The position numbers were made by a program, and so were the translations under genes. The notes below the pieces were generated by a model. That model ran no database searches. It saw only the letters and a program-made list of their open reading frames with translations, and had not been told where the DNA came from. Shown here piece by piece: positions 11,585-20,144 of a DNA stretch of 64,000 nucleotides. Positions within the stretch are counted from its first letter, which is position 1, and each line of letters starts with the position of its first letter. Origin of the DNA: Lachnospiraceae bacterium RM5 (GTDB taxonomy: Bacteria > Bacillota > Clostridia > Lachnospirales > Lachnospiraceae); assembly GCA_900110975.1 (NCBI GenBank), contig FOFK01000005.1, positions 9,595-73,594 on the forward strand. The letters are read 5' to 3'.

Positions 11585-12283
11585 TTATAAGTTCTTTATT
11601 TTATTAATTATAATTTTTATTATCTTTTGGAAAAATTCAAATATTGATTTGATTATATTTTTAACAACATTAAAGAATTTCTTTATATTCTCCCATATTC
11701 TCTTAAAAATATTTTTGCCCCTGCTCCCGGATTTTTTCCTCTTACTGTTATTTTTATCCGACTTATCCTTATTTTCTTTATTTCCATTGTTCTTAATAGT
11801 TTTATTTTCAGAATCTTTATCTGAATAATCCGTGTTATCCGTATTCGTGTTATCCGTATAATCTGAGTTATTTGGAACATTCGAATTATCTAAATTCTCT
11901 GAATCAGCTGAATTATCATCAGATTTTCTAACATCTGGATTATCATTCTTATCTTTGTCAGTATTGAAATTACTGCTATTTTTCTTGCTATTTCCGGTAC
12001 TATTTGCTACTTGTTTTTTGCTGTCACTTTCTACACTTGTCTTTGTTTCATCTTCCTTTATGATTTTTCCATAACAGTCATACTTTTTGCTTTCTATTAT
12101 ATTCCCATTTTTATCATATATAAAAGTTTCATAACTCCTATCATCATATGTAATTTTTATTATCCTGTTATTTTCATCATAAGTGTACTCAACTGCGTAA
12201 GCCAGTTTAAAGTTCAAAAGAATAATAGATAGTATAAAAAATATAGCTATCCCTAGCCTGGTTATAAATTTTTTCCTTTGCAT
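11585..12283 (-). CDS. Small secreted protein with two YD-like repeats and basic amphipathic tail
   Basis: 232 residues. ATG at 12283 has AAGGAG five bases upstream; an in-frame ATG at 12301 has no ribosome site, so I chose the inner start. Residues 1-31 are a signal peptide or membrane anchor ending 'KLAYA'. Residues about 32-75 contain two YD-type repeats ('YTYDENNRIIKITYDD' and 'FIYDKNGNIIESKKYD'). Then comes a long Asn/Asp/Ser-rich disordered stretch, and the last about 55 residues are Lys/Arg/Ile/Phe-rich and predicted amphipathic. The stop lies 13 bases before the start of the giant YD-repeat gene, so the two are probably co-transcribed and functionally linked. The function is unknown. 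It could be a chaperone-like partner, a diverged duplicate of a repeat module, or an anchor. Confidence 0.8.
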   Translation of the reverse strand: MQRKKFITRLGIAIFFILSIILLNFKLAYAVEYTYDENNRIIKITYDDRSYETFIYDKNGNIIESKKYDCYGKIIKEDETKTSVESDSKKQVANSTGNSKKNSSNFNTDKDKNDNPDVRKSDDNSADSENLDNSNVPNNSDYTDNTNTDNTDYSDKDSENKTIKNNGNKENKDKSDKNNSKRKKSGSRGKNIFKRIWENIKKFFNVVKNIIKSIFEFFQKIIKIIINKIKNL

Positions 12284-12364
12284 ATGTCTCCTTTTTGTCA
12301 TTTTTTTTATATTTTTTTAGCCAAAATCACATTCATTTTATCATGAGTGTATTTTTATTTCTAC

Positions 12365-14368
12365 TTAACTTTCAACCATTTCTCTAAATTCCTCTTCCGT
12401 GATTATAGGAATATTTAATTCCTTTGCTTTTTTGTTTTTTGAGGAATTTGAAGTGTTATCATTGTTTATGAGATAGTCTGTTTTTTTGCTGACAGACCCT
12501 GTTACTTTTCCACCCATTGAGTCTATGAAATTCTTTAATTCATCCCTGTTTTCATAGGTGTTTAATGAACCTGTTATTACAAATGTTTTCCCTGAAATAC
12601 TTGAAGTTTCATTTACTTTTTCATAAATAACTTCTAATTCATCAATAAGGTTATTAAATTCATTTAAGTTTTTTTCATCTGAAAAATATTCAACTATTGA
12701 GTCTGCAATAACTTCTCCAATACCATCTATTTTTCCTAATTCTAAAGATGATTTTTTCACAAGTTCAGGAAGAGTACAATTAAGTCCCCTGATTATCATT
12801 CTTGCATTAGTAAGGCCGACACCCGGTATTCCAAGGCCTGCTAAAACTCTGTATCCGTCGCATTTTCTTGAATTATCAATGGATTCAATTATATTATCAT
12901 ATGATTTTTTTCCGAAACCTTTTTGATTTACCATATCATCTTCAAATCTGTTTAATTTGTATATATCTCCAAATTCATGGATGTAACCAAGGTCAATAAA
13001 TTTTTCCAGAGTTTCTTCTGAAAGTCCCTGTATATCCATGGCATTTCTGCTTACAAAGTTTGTAAATCTTTTTATCTGCTTTGCAGGACAATTTTCATTT
13101 ACACAATATAAAAATTTAAATCCATTATCATTCTTTAACTTTGTTTTCATTCCACAGCTTGGACATTCTGATGGAAGGGTTTTAAAACCACTTCTTGTAT
13201 AGTTTTCAGAAATCTGTGGAATAATCATATTTGCCTTATATACTTCTACTTCATCCCCGATTCCAATCATTAAATTCTCACAAATACTTACATTATGAAG
13301 ACTTGCTCTTGTACATATGGTACCTTCAAGTTCTACCGGCTCAAAGATTGCTACAGGGTTAATTAGTCCTGTTCTTGAAGTATTCCACTCAATATCTGTT
13401 AATTTTGTTCTCTTTGTTTCATCCTGCCATTTAAATGCAATTCCATTTCTTGGAAATTTTGCTGTTCTTCCAAGAGAAATTCCATATTTAATATCATCAA
13501 AAACAAGTACAAGGCCATCTGATGGAAGGTCATTTGTACTTATACTTTCTTCAAAATAGGCAACTTTTTCTTCGATGGATGATGCATCTGTCAGAAAATG
13601 TTCTACAACATCAAAGCCCTGTGATTTAAGCCAGTCATATTGTTTTACAATTGAATTATTAAAATCAACATTATCTGCCTTAATTAAAGCAAATGCATAG
13701 AAATTTACATTTCTTTTTGCTGTAATTTCGCTATTTAACTGTCTTACGGAACCTGAACATAAATTTCTTGGATTTTTATATTTTGCTTCTTCATCTGCAA
13801 TTTCATCATTTAATTTATAAAAGTCAGAATACTTAATTATGGCTTCGCCTCTTATAATAAGCTCACCTTCATATTTTATCTTTAAGGGAACATTCTTAAA
13901 TGTCTTTGCATTCTGTGTTATAACTTCACCTATTTCCCCATTTCCTCTTGTTACAGCCTTAACTAATTCTCCACCTTTATAAGTAAGAACAACTGTAAGT
14001 CCATCTAATTTCCAGGAAATAACACCTTTTTTATCAAGAAGAAAACTTTTTAACTTCTCTACTTCCTTTGTTTTATCAAGAGATAACATAGGGCTTTCAT
14101 GTTTTTCCTTTGGAAGTTCACTTACAACTTCATATCCTACATTAATAGTAGGTGAGTTTGACATTACTATTTTTGTTTTCTTTTCAAGACTTTCAAGCTC
14201 ATCATATAATTTATCATATTCAAAATTCGACATTATTTCGCTTCCCTTTTGATAATAATTATATGAGGCATCATTAAGAATATCTATTAATTCAATGATT
14301 CTCTCCCTGTCTTTCTCATTTGAATTTTCATTTATATTATTTACTGCATTTTCATTTGCATTATCCAT
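12365..14368 (-). CDS. ligA: NAD-dependent DNA ligase LigA
   Basis: 667 residues, full family length. It seals nicks in replication and repair using NAD+. Visible parts in order: an Asn/Glu-rich N-terminal tail followed by domain Ia; the adenylation lysine motif as 'WKLDGL' (about residue 119); the nucleotidyltransferase and OB folds; a four-cysteine zinc finger (CPSC...C...C, about 402-428); helix-hairpin-helix repeats ('GLGIPGVGLTNA', 'LGKIDGIGEVIA'); and a C-terminal BRCT domain starting near 'SGKTFVITGSLNTYENRDEL'. The start ATG follows the rluF stop by one base and uses AGGAA inside the rluF end, so it is probably translated with rluF. Confidence 0.97.
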   Translation of the reverse strand: MDNANENAVNNINENSNEKDRERIIELIDILNDASYNYYQKGSEIMSNFEYDKLYDELESLEKKTKIVMSNSPTINVGYEVVSELPKEKHESPMLSLDKTKEVEKLKSFLLDKKGVISWKLDGLTVVLTYKGGELVKAVTRGNGEIGEVITQNAKTFKNVPLKIKYEGELIIRGEAIIKYSDFYKLNDEIADEEAKYKNPRNLCSGSVRQLNSEITAKRNVNFYAFALIKADNVDFNNSIVKQYDWLKSQGFDVVEHFLTDASSIEEKVAYFEESISTNDLPSDGLVLVFDDIKYGISLGRTAKFPRNGIAFKWQDETKRTKLTDIEWNTSRTGLINPVAIFEPVELEGTICTRASLHNVSICENLMIGIGDEVEVYKANMIIPQISENYTRSGFKTLPSECPSCGMKTKLKNDNGFKFLYCVNENCPAKQIKRFTNFVSRNAMDIQGLSEETLEKFIDLGYIHEFGDIYKLNRFEDDMVNQKGFGKKSYDNIIESIDNSRKCDGYRVLAGLGIPGVGLTNARMIIRGLNCTLPELVKKSSLELGKIDGIGEVIADSIVEYFSDEKNLNEFNNLIDELEVIYEKVNETSSISGKTFVITGSLNTYENRDELKNFIDSMGGKVTGSVSKKTDYLINNDNTSNSSKNKKAKELNIPIITEEEFREMVES

Positions 14369-14369
14369 T

Positions 14370-15074
14370 TTAAATTCCTGCCTGTTTTCTTATTTCTTCA
14401 ATTTCTTCTTTGGTGCACATTCTATATGTTCCTTCAGCTAAATCCTTAAGCTCAATATTCATAACACGAATTCTTTTTAAAGAAACAACCTTATATCCAA
14501 GAGCGTCGCACATTCTTCTAATCTGTCTGTTAAGTCCCTGTGTAAGAATAATTCCAAATTTTTTAGCACCAAGTTTTCTTACTTTACAAGGCTTGGTTTT
14601 AACATCCAAAATATTTACACCGGACTTCATTTTCATTAAAAAATCATTTGTAATTTCTTTATCAGTTTCAACAATATATTCTTTTTCATGACCATTAACA
14701 GATTTTGCAATCTTATTGCAAAGCATACCATCATTTGTCATAAGTATGAGACCGGTAGAATTTTTATCAAGCCTTCCAACATAAAATATTTTTTTATTAA
14801 AACCTATTTTTTTTATTATATTATCAGGATTTTTTGTATCTGCAGTGCATTCCACTCCAAGAGGTTTATTATATGCCAATAAAATAAATTCTTCTTCAAT
14901 ATGAATTTCCTTGTTATCAAGGCATACTTTATCTAAGGAGCTTACCCTGTCTCCAAGAGTTGCAATTTTTCCATTTATTGTTACTCTTTCTGCATCAATA
15001 ATCACATCTGCTTCCCTGCGTGAACAGACACCACACATACTTAAAAACCTGTTTATTCTGATATTTTCATCCAT
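14370..15074 (-). CDS. rluF: 23S rRNA pseudouridine synthase, RluF/RsuA family
   Basis: 234 residues. An N-terminal S4 RNA-binding domain ('RINRFLSMCGVCSRREAD') is followed by the pseudouridine synthase domain with catalytic Asp in 'VGRLDKNSTGL' (about residue 101). The C-terminal segment 'GLNRQIRRMCDALGYKV' is shared by the RluF/RluB/RsuA group; closeness to RluF is my judgement from the 'LKRIRVMNIEL' region. It isomerises uridine in rRNA in the cytoplasm. It ends one base before ligA starts, forming a two-gene unit. The start has only a weak GAAAGA site upstream. Confidence 0.88.
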   Translation of the reverse strand: MDENIRINRFLSMCGVCSRREADVIIDAERVTINGKIATLGDRVSSLDKVCLDNKEIHIEEEFILLAYNKPLGVECTADTKNPDNIIKKIGFNKKIFYVGRLDKNSTGLILMTNDGMLCNKIAKSVNGHEKEYIVETDKEITNDFLMKMKSGVNILDVKTKPCKVRKLGAKKFGIILTQGLNRQIRRMCDALGYKVVSLKRIRVMNIELKDLAEGTYRMCTKEEIEEIRKQAGI

Positions 15075-15192
15075 TTTATAATCTTTCTATTCTTATATAA
15101 TTCTTATATATTTTATATATATAACTTATCTATATTTAAATGTTCTATAAATTCATTCTAAATAAACAAAATAATTATATCTAAAATATAAA

Positions 15193-17613
15193 TTATCCAA
15201 GCACAAGTTTTGCTATATCTACAGATTCTTTTGCATCCTTTGAATAATAATCTGCATCGATTGATTTTGCATAATCAGGTGTAAGCACTGCTCCGCCAAC
15301 CATTACCTTACAATCAACATTATTATCCCTTAAAAGCTTAATGGTTTCTTTCATAGAAACAAGAGTTGTTGTCATAAGCGCAGAAAGTCCTACAAGCTTT
15401 GCATTATGCTTGATAGTTGCATTTAATACATCTTCATATGGCACATCTTTACCAAGGTCAATTACAGTATATCCATAATTTTCAAGAAGTACCTTTACAA
15501 TATTCTTTCCAATGTCATGAATGTCACCCTTAACTGTTGCAAGAATGATTTTTCCTTTACTTACATTATCTTTGGAAGTATCCATACTTTCCTTTATTAC
15601 AGAAAAGGCACCCTGGGCAACATCTGCTGCCATAATAAGCTGTGGAAGGAATATTTTTCCTTTTTCAAATTCACTTCCAGCCTTATCAAGTGCAGGTATA
15701 AGATATTCATTTATTATCTCCATGGAACTTTTTTCTTTTAATAATTCCTTAGTGATATTCATTCCTTCATTTTTAAGACCATTTTTTATGGCATTTCCTA
15801 AAGGATTGTCTCCATCTTCACTGATTTCTGCTATACTTTTATCTTTATTTTTTGTACTTGGTGCTTTTGCAAGCATATATTGCAAATGATCTTCATAAGC
15901 ATTTATATAATCAACTGAGTTTCTGTCATGTCCCATTAAAAGTCTGTAAGCTCTTATAGTTCCTGACATTGCACCAATGTTTGGATTAATAATTGCAAGA
16001 TCAAGTCCGTAACTAAGGGCCATTGCAAGGAATGTATGATTTACAAGCTCTCTTCCTGGAAGACCAAAGGAAATATTTGATACACCCAAAATTGTCTTAA
16101 GACCAAGCTTTTCCTTAACCATTTTTATGGCTTTTAATGTTTCTATTACACCATCCTGTTCTGCAGATGCAGTTAATGTAAGACAGTCAATATAAATATC
16201 TTCTTTCTTAATTCCTATACTTAAAGCTCTATCCATTATTTTTTTTGCGATTTCAAATCTGCCTTCAGCTTTCTTTGGAATTCCACCTTCATCAAGGGTA
16301 AGACCTATTACGCTTGCACCATATTTTTTAACTATAGGTAAAATTGCTTCTAAGGATTTTTCTTCACCATTAACTGAATTAATAATTGGTTTTCCATTAT
16401 ACACCCTTAAAGCTGCTTCTAATACTTCAGGAATGGTTGAATCAATCTGTAAAGGAACATCTGTTATGCTTTGTAATGCTTTGATTGCACGAATCATCAT
16501 GTCCTTCTCATCAATTCCCGGAAGTCCCACATTTACATCCAGAACATCAGCACCAACATTAATCTGTTCAATTGCCTGATTTAAAATATAATCAATATCA
16601 TCATTAAGAAGAGCCTCTTTAAATTTCTTCTTTCCTGTAGGATTGATTCTTTCACCAACAATAATAGGCTGGTTAACCCTTACATACTCAGTTGACGAAC
16701 ATATAAAAGAATCTTTAAAATATTCAATTTCATTTTCAATAGCAAATAACTCTTTATTTTCTTCAAAATGTTCTTTTAATTTTGAAATATATGCTGGGGA
16801 TGAACCACAACATCCGCCATAATACTTAACATTATATTTACTGAATTCCAAAAGCTGTTTTGCAAACTCTTCTTCATCAATATCATACTGGTTTGTAAGT
16901 GGATCCGGTAATCCTGCATTTGGCTTAACTATCAAAGGAACCTTGGTATATTTTGATATCTCATCTATTACATCAAGTAAATCTTTTGGTCCTAAAGAAC
17001 AGTTAATACCCATGGCATCAACTCCAAGCCCCTCAAGAGTAAGAGCCATATTTGCAGCACCACAACCGGTAAATGTTCTTTTATTTTTTTCAAATGTCAT
17101 TGTACAAAAAACAGGAAGCTCTGAATTTTCTTTTGCAGCAAGAACCGCTGCCTTTAATTCATAAAGGTCTGTCTGTGTTTCAAAAACAATAACATCCGCT
17201 TCTTTTCCACTTATTACAATTTCTTTATAAATATCATATGCTTCTTCAAATTTAAGTGTACCTGTAGGCTCTAAAAGTTTTCCAATTGTTCCCACATCCA
17301 GAGCAACATAAGCTTCTTTTCCAGATTCCTTAACAGCTTCTTTGGCATTTCTAATACCTGCACCAACAACTTCAGCAACACTCTTTCCACTGCCTGATAA
17401 TTTATATCTGTTTGCACCAAAAGTATTTGCATAAATTATATTTGCACCTGCATTAATATAATCTTTATGAACCATCTTTATCATATCAGGATCTGTAATA
17501 TTTAAAAGTTCAGGCAATGCGCCCATTTCCATTCCTTTACTTTGAAGAACCGTACCCATAGCTCCATCAAGTAATACATAATCATTATTTTTAATAAAAT
17601 CTTTTAAACTCAT
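15193..17613 (-). CDS. metH: Cobalamin-dependent methionine synthase, short form without reactivation domain
   Basis: 806 residues from ATG 17613; this ATG has GGAG six bases upstream and lies one base from the preceding stop, whereas longer in-frame starts overlap that gene. It transfers a methyl group from methyl-tetrahydrofolate through cobalamin to homocysteine. Domains: homocysteine S-methyltransferase (about 1-300) with zinc-binding cysteines in 'GINCSLGP' and 'GGCCGS'; pterin-binding domain from 'VGERINPTGKKKFKEAL' (about 330-590); B12 cap helices; Rossmann B12-binding domain with the histidine-ligand motif 'GDIHDIGKN'. The usual C-terminal S-adenosylmethionine-dependent activation domain is absent and is supplied by the gene immediately upstream. 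Confidence 0.96.
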   Translation of the reverse strand: MSLKDFIKNNDYVLLDGAMGTVLQSKGMEMGALPELLNITDPDMIKMVHKDYINAGANIIYANTFGANRYKLSGSGKSVAEVVGAGIRNAKEAVKESGKEAYVALDVGTIGKLLEPTGTLKFEEAYDIYKEIVISGKEADVIVFETQTDLYELKAAVLAAKENSELPVFCTMTFEKNKRTFTGCGAANMALTLEGLGVDAMGINCSLGPKDLLDVIDEISKYTKVPLIVKPNAGLPDPLTNQYDIDEEEFAKQLLEFSKYNVKYYGGCCGSSPAYISKLKEHFEENKELFAIENEIEYFKDSFICSSTEYVRVNQPIIVGERINPTGKKKFKEALLNDDIDYILNQAIEQINVGADVLDVNVGLPGIDEKDMMIRAIKALQSITDVPLQIDSTIPEVLEAALRVYNGKPIINSVNGEEKSLEAILPIVKKYGASVIGLTLDEGGIPKKAEGRFEIAKKIMDRALSIGIKKEDIYIDCLTLTASAEQDGVIETLKAIKMVKEKLGLKTILGVSNISFGLPGRELVNHTFLAMALSYGLDLAIINPNIGAMSGTIRAYRLLMGHDRNSVDYINAYEDHLQYMLAKAPSTKNKDKSIAEISEDGDNPLGNAIKNGLKNEGMNITKELLKEKSSMEIINEYLIPALDKAGSEFEKGKIFLPQLIMAADVAQGAFSVIKESMDTSKDNVSKGKIILATVKGDIHDIGKNIVKVLLENYGYTVIDLGKDVPYEDVLNATIKHNAKLVGLSALMTTTLVSMKETIKLLRDNNVDCKVMVGGAVLTPDYAKSIDADYYSKDAKESVDIAKLVLG

Positions 17614-17614
17614 A

Positions 17615-18307
17615 TTATTCTCCATAACATACTTCATTTTTTTCTCTATACTTACATCTTCCAAGAAACTGACAGTTCTTACATGTCTTTTTTGTGCTTA
17701 TATCCTTATCCATATCAGATAAACCAATAACACATGTAACTGATTTTCTCGGTGTAAGAATAAATGATTCATTCATGCAGACACCGATTAATTTTCCGGC
17801 ATTCAGGATATTTAATATTTCTCCCTGTTGTGACAATGGAAAATCTCCATACCCGACACCAAATCTCCATGTAGATTTATAATCTTTAAAATTTTTAAGT
17901 ATTATATCTTCTGCTTTATCACAAACCTGCTCTATAGCTGCATTTGCCAAAGCATCAATAATAAGAGCATTTAACATATTTGAAACTTCTGCCTGTCTTA
18001 AAAGCTTATCCAGTTTATCAGACAATGTAGCACACATAATAACTGCTTTATTACAATACTTTAAATGTTCTTTTATGGACTCGCCCTGTAAATAAACATT
18101 TGTCCCTTTTAAATGTATTTTCCCATCATCTTCTTCTATATCAAAAACTTTATAAGTATAGTCAGGCTTTATATTTTTAAGTACATTTTCTTCCTGTTCC
18201 AAAATAATCTTTGTCATTGCAACATCAGGAATTGAATCCTTGTATCCCATATATCTTATTGTTTCTGATTTATCAATAAACTTAAGTTCTATATGCTCTT
18301 TTTCCAC
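17615..18307 (-). CDS. Stand-alone methionine synthase activation (B12-reactivation) domain protein
   Basis: 230 residues with a GTG start at 18307 (GAGGA seven bases upstream). It resembles the C-terminal AdoMet-binding activation domain of MetH: the 'RFGVGYGDFPLSQQ' stretch matches the conserved R-x-x-x-GY region. Known role of the domain: reductive methylation of oxidised cobalamin with S-adenosylmethionine. The gene ends one base before metH, so the two products are made together and probably form a split enzyme. The extreme C-terminus carries a Cys cluster (CKNC..C..C, about 212-226) absent from the E. coli domain, a possible metal or Fe-S site. No B12 riboswitch fits in the short upstream gap. 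Confidence 0.88.
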   Translation of the reverse strand: MEKEHIELKFIDKSETIRYMGYKDSIPDVAMTKIILEQEENVLKNIKPDYTYKVFDIEEDDGKIHLKGTNVYLQGESIKEHLKYCNKAVIMCATLSDKLDKLLRQAEVSNMLNALIIDALANAAIEQVCDKAEDIILKNFKDYKSTWRFGVGYGDFPLSQQGEILNILNAGKLIGVCMNESFILTPRKSVTCVIGLSDMDKDISTKKTCKNCQFLGRCKYREKNEVCYGE

Positions 18308-18335
18308 TTATCTGTCCTCGCATAATATATTTAAT

Positions 18336-18369
18336 AAAAATTTAGCTGCCATCCTTAAGATAGCAGCTA
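18336..18369 (-). terminator. Rho-independent terminator after gerW
   Basis: Stem TAGCTGC/GCAGCTA (18343-18349 and 18363-18369) with an inner ATC/GAT pairing; on the minus strand it is followed by a T-rich run (complement of 18335-18342). It lies downstream of the gerW stop. Confidence 0.75.
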
Positions 18370-18393
18370 TATTTATGAGTATCGTTTACTTAA

Positions 18394-18795
18394 TTAAGAT
18401 AAAGCATCCTCTGCATCTTCTTTAGCTTCATTTTCATCAGCTTTGTCTTTACCTTTAATCTTATCAATAAGTCCCGGAACCATATCAAGCACTTTTGTGA
18501 TACCGTCCTGCTCTTTAATATTAACAAGCTGTGGTACACCATTCTTAATTAAAAGAACAGCGCTAGGAGACATCTTTCCTCCCATACCGCCACCGCCTGT
18601 ACCTTTCTTATCAGCGCTTGTTGCACCTGCACCAACACCAAAAGCCACATCAACAAGTGGTAAAATAATAGTATCTTCACTAACCTTAATTGCATCACCT
18701 ACAACTGTTTTTGTAGTGATAAAATTTTCCATTCCTTTAAATAATGAATCAACTGTGCTGTCGAATGATTCATTAACATTAGTATTCTCAGCCAT
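18394..18795 (-). CDS. gerW: Sporulation protein GerW/YtfJ family
   Basis: 133 residues. ATG 18795 has GGAGG five bases upstream; the longer in-frame start at 18816 lacks such a site. It shows the family hallmarks: 'VGDAIKVSEDTIILPLVDVAFGVGAG', quoted here as VGDAIKV...VAFGVGAG, then a Gly-rich stretch ('GTGGGGMGGK') and the 'PSAVLLIKNGVPQLVNI' core. In Bacillus, YtfJ/GerW is needed for normal spore germination, but homologues also occur in non-sporeformers. It overlaps the DUF2953 gene upstream by 8 bases, the usual ytfI-ytfJ pairing, implying coupled translation. The tail is acidic and Lys-rich. Confidence 0.9.
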   Translation of the reverse strand: MAENTNVNESFDSTVDSLFKGMENFITTKTVVGDAIKVSEDTIILPLVDVAFGVGAGATSADKKGTGGGGMGGKMSPSAVLLIKNGVPQLVNIKEQDGITKVLDMVPGLIDKIKGKDKADENEAKEDAEDALS

Positions 18796-19798
18796 CTTTC
18801 CTCCTCTGTCTGACAATATTCATCAGATCTTTATCTTTATATAATTTTAATCCAATAAGTGCTACAACATATAGCTGTAAACGTCCTTTTAAATGAACAT
18901 CCACATCTTTTTTCTCTTCTTCAAAAAAAGGTACCACTTCAAATCCCTTTATATCACGCTTAAAAATCGCATAATATACACCAAGTAATTTACCTGTAAT
19001 TGAAGGATCTTCAAAGCCAAAATAAATATGACCTTTTGCATATCTTGGTCTTATATGCTTTAAAAATCTAAACACTTCAGCTTTAACATGTTTGAAAGCA
19101 TTTATATTATTTTCATCTGAAATAAAATCACTAATGCTTTCTTTTGTCTTAAAAACCTTTTTAATTATACCACAAATCCCTGTAAATGTATGTTTTATTT
19201 TCCCAAAAACACCAATAATTTTATCTTTTATTTTTTCGATAATCGATTTTTCATCTTCATCAGATTCTTCATCAGATTTTCCATTGATTTCTTCAACTTT
19301 ATAAATGCTCTTTTGTTCTTCTTTAAGCTTTTCTTTTGTTTCTTCAATGTTGTATACAGGTTTTTCAATGTCATTTTCGATGTATACGATATCTTCTTCC
19401 TGTTTTTGAAGAGACTTTTCAAAATTTTTAAATTCTTCTTCATTCTCTTTAATTTTTTCATTGAATTCCCTAGACATTTCTTCAAACATTTCATTTTCTG
19501 CTTCATAATTTTTTTCACCCTTCTTTTTTCCCGGAGAAAATTTTTTTAATTTTATTCCAAAAATCCTTATTACAAGTTCTTTTGAAACATCAGAAATCCC
19601 TACTGAAAAAATATGCAAAAGATAAGTTACTTTAGCACTATAAGACAGTCCGTCTTTTTCGTTATACTTACCCTTAAGATCATACCTGATTGGTACAAAT
19701 AAAATACATAATGCAATTAAAAGAAGTATTCCAAGTATTATAAGAATTATTTTAAATATAAGCTTAATTATAAAAAAAACTACATTTAATAAAAACAT
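18788..19798 (-). CDS. DUF2953 membrane protein (YtfI-like)
   Basis: 336 residues. An N-terminal transmembrane segment (about 5-33) precedes a soluble region with a highly charged Glu/Lys coiled-coil-like insert (about 90-200). The C-terminal part 'YAKGHIYFGFEDPSITGKLLG' and 'GFEVVPFFEE' is typical of DUF2953, seen beside ytfJ/gerW in Bacillus. The start has AAGGA seven bases upstream. The biochemical role is unknown; the neighbourhood suggests spore or envelope biology. The long charged insert is larger than I would expect for the family. Confidence 0.82.
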   Translation of the reverse strand: MFLLNVVFFIIKLIFKIILIILGILLLIALCILFVPIRYDLKGKYNEKDGLSYSAKVTYLLHIFSVGISDVSKELVIRIFGIKLKKFSPGKKKGEKNYEAENEMFEEMSREFNEKIKENEEEFKNFEKSLQKQEEDIVYIENDIEKPVYNIEETKEKLKEEQKSIYKVEEINGKSDEESDEDEKSIIEKIKDKIIGVFGKIKHTFTGICGIIKKVFKTKESISDFISDENNINAFKHVKAEVFRFLKHIRPRYAKGHIYFGFEDPSITGKLLGVYYAIFKRDIKGFEVVPFFEEEKKDVDVHLKGRLQLYVVALIGLKLYKDKDLMNIVRQRRKDG

Positions 19799-19812
19799 AT
19801 GTTATTCCTTAA

Positions 19813-20118
19813 TCATTCTATCATAAGCCTTACTTTAAACTGTCCTGTCTTTTTATAACAGTCAAGCAGTATATCAGAAACCATCATCTTAGCTTCCTCA
19901 TAACCATCGGCTATTCCTACAATATACATATCCTGTCTCTTATAATAATTTTGAATGAGTATATAATCAGGATATATATCCAAAACATTTTTATCGTTTA
20001 ATGGTAATGTAATAAGATATGCTTTTCCAAGTGCTTTATTTTCATTAACACATTTTATAATTTTCTTTTTTATCTTTTTTGCATTCTTACCAACATAAAG
20101 GTTATTATACCATCTCAT
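19813..20118 (-). CDS. Unrecognised small protein, 101 aa
   Basis: I do not recognise a family. The start ATG has GAGGT seven bases upstream. The protein has a basic N-terminus ('GKNAKKIKKKIIKCV'), then alternating beta/alpha segments ('KAYLITLPL', 'MYIVGIADGYEEAKMMVSDI') and no signal peptide or membrane helix, so it is probably a small cytoplasmic alpha/beta domain. It sits 14 bases upstream of the DUF2953 gene and 26 bases after the 472-residue gene, so it is probably part of the same transcript. Confidence 0.75.
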   Translation of the reverse strand: MRWYNNLYVGKNAKKIKKKIIKCVNENKALGKAYLITLPLNDKNVLDIYPDYILIQNYYKRQDMYIVGIADGYEEAKMMVSDILLDCYKKTGQFKVRLMIE

Positions 20119-20144
20119 GTAAAAAACCTCAATTTCTTATACTT

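Noticed and set aside
12302-12364. Promoter for the mini YD-repeat gene
   Set aside because: A TGATAAAAT -10-like sequence exists, but I found no -35 at acceptable distance.
18308-18342. Cobalamin or SAM riboswitch ahead of the metH unit
   Set aside because: Only about 85 bases separate it from gerW, most of them a terminator; no riboswitch-sized structure fits.
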